A stretch of DNA of 64,000 bases from NCBI GenBank assembly GCA_964534125.1, contig CAZHOJ010000003.1:282741-346740 (forward strand), written 5' to 3'. The position numbers were made by a program, and so were the translations under genes. The notes beneath the pieces were generated by a model. It ran no database searches. It was not told the DNA's origin and was given only the letters and a program-made list of their open reading frames with translations. Below, in pieces: positions 18,091-25,709 of the stretch (positions are counted from its first letter, which is position 1; each line of letters opens with the position of its first letter). The DNA is from 2-02-FULL-55-14 sp964534125. Lineage in GTDB: Bacteria; Bacteroidota; Ignavibacteria; UBA10030.

Positions 18091-18710
18091 CAAGAGGCGA
18101 GAGGGTGAAGGCCGGGGGGCTCACGCGACGTTTGCACATGAGGACCAGAAAAAGGCGATCCCCGCTAAAAGCATGCGGGGATGACATAGGAGCAGGCCAG
18201 CGATTCCCCGCCAAACAACTGGCGCCAGCTCGAACGCCACAGACGGGCGGAGGCGGGCATACGTGAGGCATGCAGGAATGACGGAGGTCGGGAATGGCAT
18301 GAGTTCTTGATGACATTGAAGGAAGCCCACCAAGCCCCACGTCACCCCTGCCTGCCCTGACGGTCAGTCAGGCAGGCCGTCACGTGGTTAGACGGGGTCG
18401 CCATTGTGGGACCTTCCTTCAGGGAAGGCGATTCCACGCCACAAAGACGGCGTGCAGGCCACTAGAAGCATGTGGGAATGACGCACGTCGGGGTTGGCTG
18501 GAGTCCTTCGGAACTATGATCGATGTTCACCCCGACCTCCGTCACCCCCGCCCGACCGGCGTGGTCGCGACGGGCGGGGGCGGGCACTCCGGCAGGCAGG
18601 CCGACGAACGTCGGGATCTCAGTGACCAGCGTCTGTGGATGTCGATCGGATGGATCATGAATCATTCGCTTGCGCGAATGTCCAGGATAACAAAGGAGAG
18701 CGAGAATACC
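18091..18710. repeat. 620-bp intergenic region of short dispersed repeats
   Basis: There is no convincing gene. It contains heptamer units just after the lipocalin stop, several copies of a GCATGCGGGGATGAC-like unit (near 18170, 18265, 18470), and inverted CCTGCCTG/CAGGCAGG and CCCGCC/GGCGGG pairs (18348-18380 and 18540-18600). Short open frames here differ between the repeats and look spurious. Confidence 0.5.
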
Positions 18711-19103
18711 CTATTGCGCCTCGACAGGTACTACAGCTTCACGCCAATCGGCTGTCGTCTTCACGAGCCGCTCCGCGAGCATGAGCATCATCTTCCTGGC
18801 AAGCTCAGGATATTCCTTGATCAGCTCATCGAGGCTCACTCTGATGTGAAGAAGGATCGTCGGTTCCTGGGCGATGAGGGTGGCCGTGCGGGGAATGTTG
18901 AGGAGGAAGCCGAGCTCACCGATGACCGTGCCGATCTTCGAGATCTCTGCGACCGTGAGGTCGCTCTTGAAAACACCCACCTTGCCCGAGAGGAGCACAT
19001 ACCATCCGTCGGTCTTGTCCCCTTCACGGAGGATGATGTCGCCCGGGTTGAAGTAGCGTTTGCCCGACGGCAGTTTGGCGTATTCGGAGATGTCGGTGGC
19101 CAT
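18711..19103 (-). CDS. single-domain cyclic-nucleotide-binding protein
   Basis: The protein has 130 residues and is a single cNMP-binding beta-barrel of the Crp/PKA type: YFNPGDIILREGDKTDGWYVLLSGKVGVF, then IGTVIGELGFLLNIPRTATLIAQEPT. The phosphate-binding cassette GELGFLLNIPRTAT has the conserved Gly-Glu and Arg. There is no DNA-binding HTH, so it is not a complete Crp regulator. It may be a cAMP-responsive adaptor. The cyclase at 13754-15013 is a plausible source of ligand, though the genes are not in one operon. Confidence 0.85.
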   Translation of the reverse strand: MATDISEYAKLPSGKRYFNPGDIILREGDKTDGWYVLLSGKVGVFKSDLTVAEISKIGTVIGELGFLLNIPRTATLIAQEPTILLHIRVSLDELIKEYPELARKMMLMLAERLVKTTADWREAVVPVEAQ

Positions 19104-19436
19104 GGCAGCGTCTTATGAGGATCGGAGGAGAGAGACGAACACTCTCCTCACATGACGAGCGCAACGATGTGCATGCTCGCGCACGACACAAAAATGCATC
19201 GACGACGCCTGATTTGCTATGGGTGCCATCATGTTTTTCCGTTAGAAAATTCTTAGCTGCCTGGCTGCCTCTTTTCTGAATGCATGGATTTCTCAGAAAT
19301 AGGGCCTCCCTGCCGCCGCGATATTCTCTCTGCCCCCTGCATCCTCTCTCAATGGCCATCGTAGTATGAGGGTGCACGAAAGATCGTGCGTCTCCCCATA
19401 GGTCCCCAGGACATGGGGATCGTGCCCCACTCCCAA

Positions 19437-19603
19437 TAGCAGGCTGCGGAAAAAGTCAGCCAAGTAGGTTTCGCGCAGCGCTCGCAGCGGGAGCAGCGAA
19501 CGCAACGATCAAAATATCATCAAAAACCGTGGCGTGCGTGGCATATTTGACATTCCCTGACCGTCGCGGTCGTTGCGCGAAATGTTTTTCCGCAAGCTCA
19601 TAG
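19437..19603. mobile_element. miniature inverted-repeat element, family A copy 1
   Basis: This 167-bp element starts TAGCAGGCTGCGGAAAAA and ends TTTTTCCGCAAGCTCATAG, giving imperfect terminal inverted repeats. The interior is rich in GCAACG/CGTTGC motifs and has no coding capacity. Copy 2 is at 21983-22149 in the same orientation. It ends 20 bp before the S41-like gene. The remaining 330 bp between 19104 and 19436 shows no gene. Confidence 0.7.
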
Positions 19604-19622
19604 TGTATGGAGGCCTAGGATC

Positions 19623-21764
19623 ATGAAAAAAAGAGCTCTTGTCGGATCAGGCGTATGCCTGGGTCTTTCTATCATCAGTGGATTGGTCACATATCAGCTC
19701 TCTGACATCCCGTTCGGCACTGCCTTCAGCATCAGCTTCCACCTCACATTCCTTTGTCTCTCCTTCGCCCTCTTCGGGCTGGCGTTCGTCCTGTGCCTTT
19801 CGGAACGAGTATGGATCCGGTCGATAGGGATCATCCCTGCAGTTCTGGGCCTTGGAATTCTTGTCGTCCAGATAGCGGTACAGGCGGACCCACGGGTGAT
19901 CCATTACAGGGGAATCCCCCCTTCGCCGACGGCTCAGGAGTGGCAGGAGGATGCACGATTCCTCGTCGGGGAAATGGAAGCGAAGCATGCCGATCTGTTC
20001 GCTCTTGTGGACCGTACGCTCTGGGACTCGGTCACAGCAGACGCCGTGTCACGCATCCCCTCCCTGTCCGAAGCCGGGATCCTGATGGAACTCACCCGCA
20101 TCGTGGGCCTGCCGAAGGATGGCCACACCTTCCCGTTCATCATGGCGCCATGCTTCAGGCTCCACAGCTTTCCCGTCGTGTTGTATGGCTTTCCCGAGGG
20201 ATGGTATGTTGTCAAAACGGGGAGAGGCCTGAACGACCTCGTGGGAGCAAAGCTGCTCTCTGTCGGCGGGCGTGATATAGAGGATATCTTCGAGACCTGC
20301 TCTCAGCTGATCGCCTGGGAAAATGAACAGTCGCGACGGGAGCACTTCACCTACATGATCACCATGGCGGAGTGGCTCACGTATCATGGGCTCATCGATG
20401 ATGTTGACGAGGCCACGTTCACCTTTCTGACGGCGGATGGAGACACGGCGGTCCGCACGATATCGTCCGTCGATTTCTGGCCGCAGTTCCTCTGGACAGG
20501 CGTGTTCCCGATCGCCAACGATGCACCACCGGTCTTCACGAATTCCCGGGAGGATGCCTATACGTTCAGAACGCTCGATGACGGGAAGGCGCTGTACGTA
20601 CAGTTCAATCAATGCATCGATCAGCCGGGACGGGAGACGGCGAAGGACTTCGCTCTTGAGGTGGAACGATATCTCGATGACCATCCGGTGGAACGCTGCA
20701 TCATCGATCTCCGGAACAACGACGGAGGCCAGAGGGTCTACACGGAGCTCCTGCGGGTCATTCGTGACAATCCCTCGATCGATCGGCGCGGTCATCTGTT
20801 CGTCCTGACCGGCCGCCGCACATTCTCCGCCGCGGTGATGTTCTCGACGGAGATCCAGCTGCAGACAAATGCCCTGTTAGTCGGAGAACCGACAGGGCAA
20901 GGACCGATCTTCTATTCGAGGCCGCGACTCACGGAATTGCCACACTCGGGGCTGAAGTTCGCGATATCGGGATACCACAATATTGCCGGTCTCCCGTTCG
21001 ATACAAGAGAGGCAATCGAGCCCGACATTGCCGTGCCGTATGGCATCGACGATTTTCTTTCGGGACGTGATCCTGTCATGACCGCTGCACTCACCTATCA
21101 GGAACCTGCCGCACCTGTCGCAGGCAGATCGCAAACCGGCAGCTGGCGCATTGCGGGGAGATATCAGAAGGACGAGACCATGCTCCTTGAGGTCTCTGAG
21201 CAGAATGGAACATTGTCCTGCAGGGTGACCGACGCTCTCCCGAACACATCGGCACTATTCCTGTCCGCTCTGCGGGCATCGGACGACGGATCCTACGCCA
21301 CAAGATTGCCCGACGTCTCGCTCCGGTTCGGGATGAACCGCTCGGGGGATCCTGTGCATGCAACGCTCCACTGGATGGGAGAAGAGGTCAGATTCCTGCG
21401 GGCAGATGATGCGTATCAGATACCGTTCGAACGATTTGCGGAGAGCGACATCGCGGGAGGATGTTCCATGATACGCGCAGACGCCGAACGATACATGCGA
21501 CTCTATCCCAACCTTGAATTTGTCCTGAATCAGCTGGGATATCAGTACCTGCGAGGCGGGGAGACGCCGGAAGCACTACAGGTGTTCCTGCTGAACGTCG
21601 AGCTGTATCCCCTCTCCTCGAATGTGTACGACAGCTACGGCGAAGCACTGATGGTGAACGACCAGATCGACAGTTCGATCGCAAGCTACACCAGGTCGCT
21701 GGAGCTCAATCCGGACAATGACAATGCTGCTCGCGTAATAGAACGCTTGCGCGAACTGCAATAG
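19623..21764 (+). CDS. membrane-anchored S41-family peptidase-like protein with TPR tail
   Basis: The protein has 713 residues, with three N-terminal membrane segments (about 8-26, 40-58, 66-86). An extracytoplasmic S41 domain follows, with CIIDLRNNDGG (359-369) and LTGRRTFSAAVMF, where Ser402 matches the catalytic serine of tail-specific/tricorn-type proteases. A beta domain comes after about 500, and the last 75 residues form two TPR-like helical pairs (YQYLRGGETPEALQVFLLN). No PDZ domain is obvious. It is likely a periplasmic-facing peptidase of unknown substrate. GGAGG lies 9 bp before the ATG, just outside the upstream miniature element. Confidence 0.78.
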   Translation: MKKRALVGSGVCLGLSIISGLVTYQLSDIPFGTAFSISFHLTFLCLSFALFGLAFVLCLSERVWIRSIGIIPAVLGLGILVVQIAVQADPRVIHYRGIPPSPTAQEWQEDARFLVGEMEAKHADLFALVDRTLWDSVTADAVSRIPSLSEAGILMELTRIVGLPKDGHTFPFIMAPCFRLHSFPVVLYGFPEGWYVVKTGRGLNDLVGAKLLSVGGRDIEDIFETCSQLIAWENEQSRREHFTYMITMAEWLTYHGLIDDVDEATFTFLTADGDTAVRTISSVDFWPQFLWTGVFPIANDAPPVFTNSREDAYTFRTLDDGKALYVQFNQCIDQPGRETAKDFALEVERYLDDHPVERCIIDLRNNDGGQRVYTELLRVIRDNPSIDRRGHLFVLTGRRTFSAAVMFSTEIQLQTNALLVGEPTGQGPIFYSRPRLTELPHSGLKFAISGYHNIAGLPFDTREAIEPDIAVPYGIDDFLSGRDPVMTAALTYQEPAAPVAGRSQTGSWRIAGRYQKDETMLLEVSEQNGTLSCRVTDALPNTSALFLSALRASDDGSYATRLPDVSLRFGMNRSGDPVHATLHWMGEEVRFLRADDAYQIPFERFAESDIAGGCSMIRADAERYMRLYPNLEFVLNQLGYQYLRGGETPEALQVFLLNVELYPLSSNVYDSYGEALMVNDQIDSSIASYTRSLELNPDNDNAARVIERLRELQ

Positions 21765-21790
21765 ATCAGCGAGGATGTGAATCTAAGAAG

Positions 21791-21816
21791 ACAGCCCGGG
21801 TGATCGCCCGGGCTGT
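21791..21816 (+). terminator. hairpin terminator of the S41-like gene
   Basis: A perfect 10-bp stem (ACAGCCCGGG and its complement) with a 6-nt loop lies 27 bp after the stop, followed by a weakly T-rich stretch (TCGTTTGTTCG). Confidence 0.75.
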
Positions 21817-21982
21817 TCGTTTGTTCGAACTCGGTGTGGCCAGAAGCCATCACAAAAAAGCCTCTCGCAAAAAGCGCAAAGACGAGAATGGAATCAGGAA
21901 CACTCCATCACACTGGGCCTGGCGAACTCGGCGGTCTTTGCGAGAGTCAGTTTCCAGTTGTTCTTGCTTGTTGAGACGGGCC

Positions 21983-22149
21983 CTAGCAGGCTGCGGAAAA
22001 ATCCCCTTGGGAAGGTTTCGCGCGGCGCTCGCAACGTTGGCGACGAACGCAACGATCACATAGTTATCAAAAACGTAGCGTGCGTGGCATATTTGACCTT
22101 CTTTGACCGTTGCGCTCGCTGCGAGAAATATTTTTCCGCAAGCTCCTAG
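21983..22149. mobile_element. miniature inverted-repeat element, family A copy 2
   Basis: This 167-bp element has ends CTAGCAGGCTGCGGAAAAA and TTTTTCCGCAAGCTCCTAG, and is a diverged direct copy of 19437-19603. Its right end supplies the stop codon of the aldose epimerase gene (TAG at 22148-22146 on the minus strand). Just before it, 21855-21952 holds a smaller imperfect palindrome with CTCTCGCAAA/TTTGCGAGAG arms. Confidence 0.72.
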
Positions 22150-23276
22150 TCCATCAGACCGAACCGATAGACCGTTTCCTGCGTGTAATCCTCTCCCGGC
22201 CGCAGCACAGTCGGAGCGAAGGACGGCTGGTTGGGGGAATCCGGATAGTGCTGGGCCTCGAGACAGAAGCCGTAATATTTCTTGTATGAGATACCGTTCT
22301 TCCCGGCGATGCTTCCGTCCAGGAAATTCCCGCTGTAGAACTGCAGGCCGGGCTCGGTCGTCCAGACCTCCATCACCCTCCCGCTCGCCGACTCGGTCAC
22401 CTCCGCAGCCAGTTCAAGCCCCTTCCCCTTCCTGGTCAGGACAAAGTTGTGGTCGTACCCGCCTTTGACATTGGCGATCCTCGCCCCGATCTCCTCCGCC
22501 TGCCGGAAATCGAACGGAGTGCCCTTCACGCTCTCGACCTTGCCTGTCGGGATGAGCACCTCATTGACTGGCGTATAGGCGTCCGCATGGATCATCATCT
22601 CATGTCCCAGAACGTCCCCTGCGGCGGGCCCCGCGAGATTGAAATAGCTGTGATGCGTGAGGTTCACGATCGTCGATTTGTCAGTCGTCGCAGCATACAG
22701 GATGCGAAGCTCGTTCTTCGTCGTCACCACATATGAGACGGTCACACGAAGCTCTCCGGGATAGCCCTGTTCGCCGTCAGCGCTGACATATGTCAGGGTA
22801 AGAGCGACGGAGTCCCGCCCCTTCAGCGGAGTGGCCTTCCACACAACTTTGTCGAACCCGCGTATGCCACCGTGGAGGTGGTTCTGCCCATCGTTGATTG
22901 TGAGCTGGTATCGCTCCCCGTCGAGCGTGAAGGCCCCCTTGGCGATGCGGTTCCCGTACCTGCCGACGAGGCAGCCGAAATAGGGATTCGCACCGAGGTA
23001 ACCGCCAAGACTGTCGAATCCCAGCACGACATCTCCGGATACCCCCGCTCGGTCCGGCACCGACAGCTCAGTGACCGCTCCGCCGTAGGTGGTGATCTTC
23101 ACCGTCATCGATCCGTTCGTCAGCGTGTACAATGCCACGGCCTCGCCCTCCGGGGTCTTGCCGTATGATTCTTCAGAGATGTTCAATGTCGGTTCCTCCT
23201 TCGTACTGCAGGCGATGAGCATTCCCAGAGCGAGCACGAGCATCAGTGTGCTCATACGATGCGAGCGTGACATCAT
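22146..23276 (-). CDS. galM: aldose 1-epimerase, lipoprotein form
   Basis: The protein has 376 residues. The lipoprotein signal peptide ends LIAC (Cys23), so the enzyme is anchored in an envelope membrane, unlike cytoplasmic GalM. The family landmarks are present: NDGQNHLHGGIRGFDK (first His), LTHHSYFNLAG (second His) and FCLEAQHYPDSPNQ (catalytic Glu). It interconverts alpha and beta anomers of sugars such as galactose or arabinose. The start at 23276 has AGGA upstream. It is the third gene of an operon with two GH127 enzymes (52-bp gap), fitting processing of released arabinose-type sugar. The stop codon lies inside a miniature element. Confidence 0.9.
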   Translation of the reverse strand: MMSRSHRMSTLMLVLALGMLIACSTKEEPTLNISEESYGKTPEGEAVALYTLTNGSMTVKITTYGGAVTELSVPDRAGVSGDVVLGFDSLGGYLGANPYFGCLVGRYGNRIAKGAFTLDGERYQLTINDGQNHLHGGIRGFDKVVWKATPLKGRDSVALTLTYVSADGEQGYPGELRVTVSYVVTTKNELRILYAATTDKSTIVNLTHHSYFNLAGPAAGDVLGHEMMIHADAYTPVNEVLIPTGKVESVKGTPFDFRQAEEIGARIANVKGGYDHNFVLTRKGKGLELAAEVTESASGRVMEVWTTEPGLQFYSGNFLDGSIAGKNGISYKKYYGFCLEAQHYPDSPNQPSFAPTVLRPGEDYTQETVYRFGLMD

Positions 23277-23328
23277 ACCAGTCCTCATGCGAGTGGTTCT
23301 GTCGCTACGACAAGATACCTCCTGCCGT

Positions 23329-25707
23329 TCAATCAGAATGCCTCCGGACCGTCCGGACGTCGAACACCGGTCCGGCAAAGGCGTTCGGCTGGCAGAAGAA
23401 TCCCACGGTGACCTCTTTCTTTCCGCGGGTCAGATCATACGGGACCGGATACTCCTTCCGGGTGAATTCCGGAGGGGAGCCGGTGAGATCCTCGGAAGCT
23501 ATTGCCTTGCCGTCTACAGAGACCTCGAAACGACGGTCCGGCCCCTCGCTTCCTCTATAGGTGCACACGATCGTCATAGGAACCTCAGGGTCGACGGCCA
23601 GCACGTAGCTGAACCGTCCGGCTGCGGCCTCCCGACCTTTCCGGTTGTCATACCAGTGATCCCGCGACCCAGTACCCTCCAGCCCGTGGCCGATCTCATC
23701 TGAGCGAACATGCACATCGACACGATCGATCGTATGCTTCTCAATGCCAGCCCATTTTTCGCTCCGCTTCCGCAGGGTTCCGGTATAGGCAGCAAACGCT
23801 TTGCCGTCCATGATACGCCAGTAGACAGTATACCGACGATGGTGGATCTCATGGAACGGGAGGAGATCCATGCTCGCCGGATGATCCGCATCCCGGTCCG
23901 CGACGAACGCCTCGGCACGTCTGTCGGCATAGAGCAGTGTCCGCACATCGGTCGCACCCGGTGCCACCAGGACAGGCAACTCTGCCGGTGTCAAGGACGG
24001 GAACGCCGGTGCTTCCGGTCCGTATTCCGTCGTCCGCCCGATCCCCTCCGCACCCAGATCGCCCGCCAGGACGATGGGACCTTTCAGGAATGCCACGACC
24101 GCCGGATCATCGGGCATCGGCTCGACGGAAACGGTCATTGGATAAACGAGTTCCACAACGTCACCGGACGTCCATCCACGGACGATCGAAAGATACGAAC
24201 CTGGTCGCAACGATTCTTCCCATCGGGCACCGTTCACCGTCACCATAGCTCCCGATGTTGCCCATGCTGGGACGCGAACCCTGAGGCTGAATGTCCCCGA
24301 CGGTGCCGCGGCCATGACGAGCCTGATGCCATCGGTGCGGGGAAATTGCGTTTCCTGCCGTAGCACCACCCCCTTGTCTCTCCACCGGACCTCGGATGGC
24401 ACAAAAAGGTTGACCAGAAGGGAGTGTTCGTCGTGCATGTAGATCGCTTCGACGAACCGTTCCGGATTCTCCATCCCTGTACCGACGCAGCACCAGAAAG
24501 AGGAATGCGGGGTCGAGTACGTCTTGTACGCCCCCGGCTTCAGCGATATATAGTAGCAGTACATTCCCGTTGCCGGGTCCTGCGATGCCAGGATATGGTT
24601 GTACAGCACACGCTCGAAGAACTCCATATACCTGGCCTCGGGAGCATGGCAGAACAAGGCACGGGTGAGCTTCAGCATATTGTAGCTGTTGCATGTCTCT
24701 GTGGTCGCCGCACCCAGGTTATATGCCATCTGCCCGACGGGCGTGAAGTGCTCGTCATTCGTGTTCCCGCCGATGACATACGACCGGTGGTTCACAACCC
24801 GTTCCCAGAAGAAGGACGCGATATCGAAGTATCGTTTCTCACCGGTGAGTTCGTGTTCGCGCATCGCACCGATCATCTTTGGGATCTGGGTGTTCCCATG
24901 AAGGCCGTCGAGTGAATCCACGCCCCGGGAAAGGGGTCCGAAGACCACTTCGTGATCGAACATCCCGGCAAGCCGGAGATGGTCCGGATCGGCAGTAACG
25001 GAATAGAGCTGAGCAAGGATATCGTTCATGCCACCGAACTCGGTCTGCAGCATTGCCTGCTGCTGCTCCTTCGTGAGGCGATCCATGCGGAACCGGACCC
25101 ACTCCGCCATTGCGCTCACCATATCCAGCGCATCGTTGCTGCCGCAATACAGATACATGTCGAGAAGGCCGGCCATGATCTTGTGAAGCGTATAGTACGG
25201 GGCCCACACTCGCTTCCGATGCTCGACCCTGTCGATGAACTCCTCCGGAAAGGCGGAGAGATAGCCGGGGTATGTGGCACTGTCGGCCAATGCTTTCTGC
25301 ACCTTCTGAAGTTCGCCAACGATGTATGCACCGCGGTCTTTGAACCGCTCGTCGGCCGTGTTCGCATACATGAGCGCACACGCCGTCAGGTAATGTCCGA
25401 TCGTATGGCCACGAACCTCGATGTTCGGCGCCTCCCACCCTTCGAGCGGCGCAGCCGACGACGGCAGATCGGCATTGAGCCTGAATGTGTGGAGCAGACG
25501 GTCAGGGTCGAGCGCCAGAAGCACGCGTGCGGTGCGTTCCCGGGCCTCGAGGAACGGACTGTCGAGAAGGGTCACCTCGGAGTATCCGAACGGCAGCACC
25601 TTCGGAGCTGCTTTGTCGGGGACAGTGGCCGGGCGCTGGGGCTGAGCCATAAGGAGGGGACAGGAAAGAACAACGAAGAAGGAGAGAGAATGTCGAAAGA
25701 TCTTCAT
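23329..25707 (-). CDS. GH127/GH146-type beta-L-arabinofuranosidase (DUF1680)
   Basis: The 792-residue secreted enzyme has a signal peptide ending LLMAQ. An (alpha/alpha)6 barrel domain covers about 45-480, with the zinc/thiolate set typical of the family: Glu319, Cys339 in ATTETCNSYN and the pair Cys406-Cys407 in HSSFWCCVGTG. C-terminal beta-sandwich domains follow. Characterised relatives remove beta-L-arabinofuranosyl groups from plant glycans using a zinc-bound cysteine nucleophile. The start at 25707 is only two bases after the upstream stop, and its ribosome site GGAG lies inside the previous gene, so translation is coupled. The split between GH127 and GH146 needs a profile search. Confidence 0.85.
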   Translation of the reverse strand: MKIFRHSLSFFVVLSCPLLMAQPQRPATVPDKAAPKVLPFGYSEVTLLDSPFLEARERTARVLLALDPDRLLHTFRLNADLPSSAAPLEGWEAPNIEVRGHTIGHYLTACALMYANTADERFKDRGAYIVGELQKVQKALADSATYPGYLSAFPEEFIDRVEHRKRVWAPYYTLHKIMAGLLDMYLYCGSNDALDMVSAMAEWVRFRMDRLTKEQQQAMLQTEFGGMNDILAQLYSVTADPDHLRLAGMFDHEVVFGPLSRGVDSLDGLHGNTQIPKMIGAMREHELTGEKRYFDIASFFWERVVNHRSYVIGGNTNDEHFTPVGQMAYNLGAATTETCNSYNMLKLTRALFCHAPEARYMEFFERVLYNHILASQDPATGMYCYYISLKPGAYKTYSTPHSSFWCCVGTGMENPERFVEAIYMHDEHSLLVNLFVPSEVRWRDKGVVLRQETQFPRTDGIRLVMAAAPSGTFSLRVRVPAWATSGAMVTVNGARWEESLRPGSYLSIVRGWTSGDVVELVYPMTVSVEPMPDDPAVVAFLKGPIVLAGDLGAEGIGRTTEYGPEAPAFPSLTPAELPVLVAPGATDVRTLLYADRRAEAFVADRDADHPASMDLLPFHEIHHRRYTVYWRIMDGKAFAAYTGTLRKRSEKWAGIEKHTIDRVDVHVRSDEIGHGLEGTGSRDHWYDNRKGREAAAGRFSYVLAVDPEVPMTIVCTYRGSEGPDRRFEVSVDGKAIASEDLTGSPPEFTRKEYPVPYDLTRGKKEVTVGFFCQPNAFAGPVFDVRTVRRHSD

Positions 25708-25709
25708 GC

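Noticed and set aside
18091..18710. Several open frames of about 65-150 codons
   Set aside because: They are formed by dispersed intergenic repeats, differ in frame between repeats and lack start signals.
19437..19603. CRISPR-like or rRNA-like appearance of the GCAACG-rich segment
   Set aside because: Only one unit per site, with inverted ends and no spacers; it is a miniature element.
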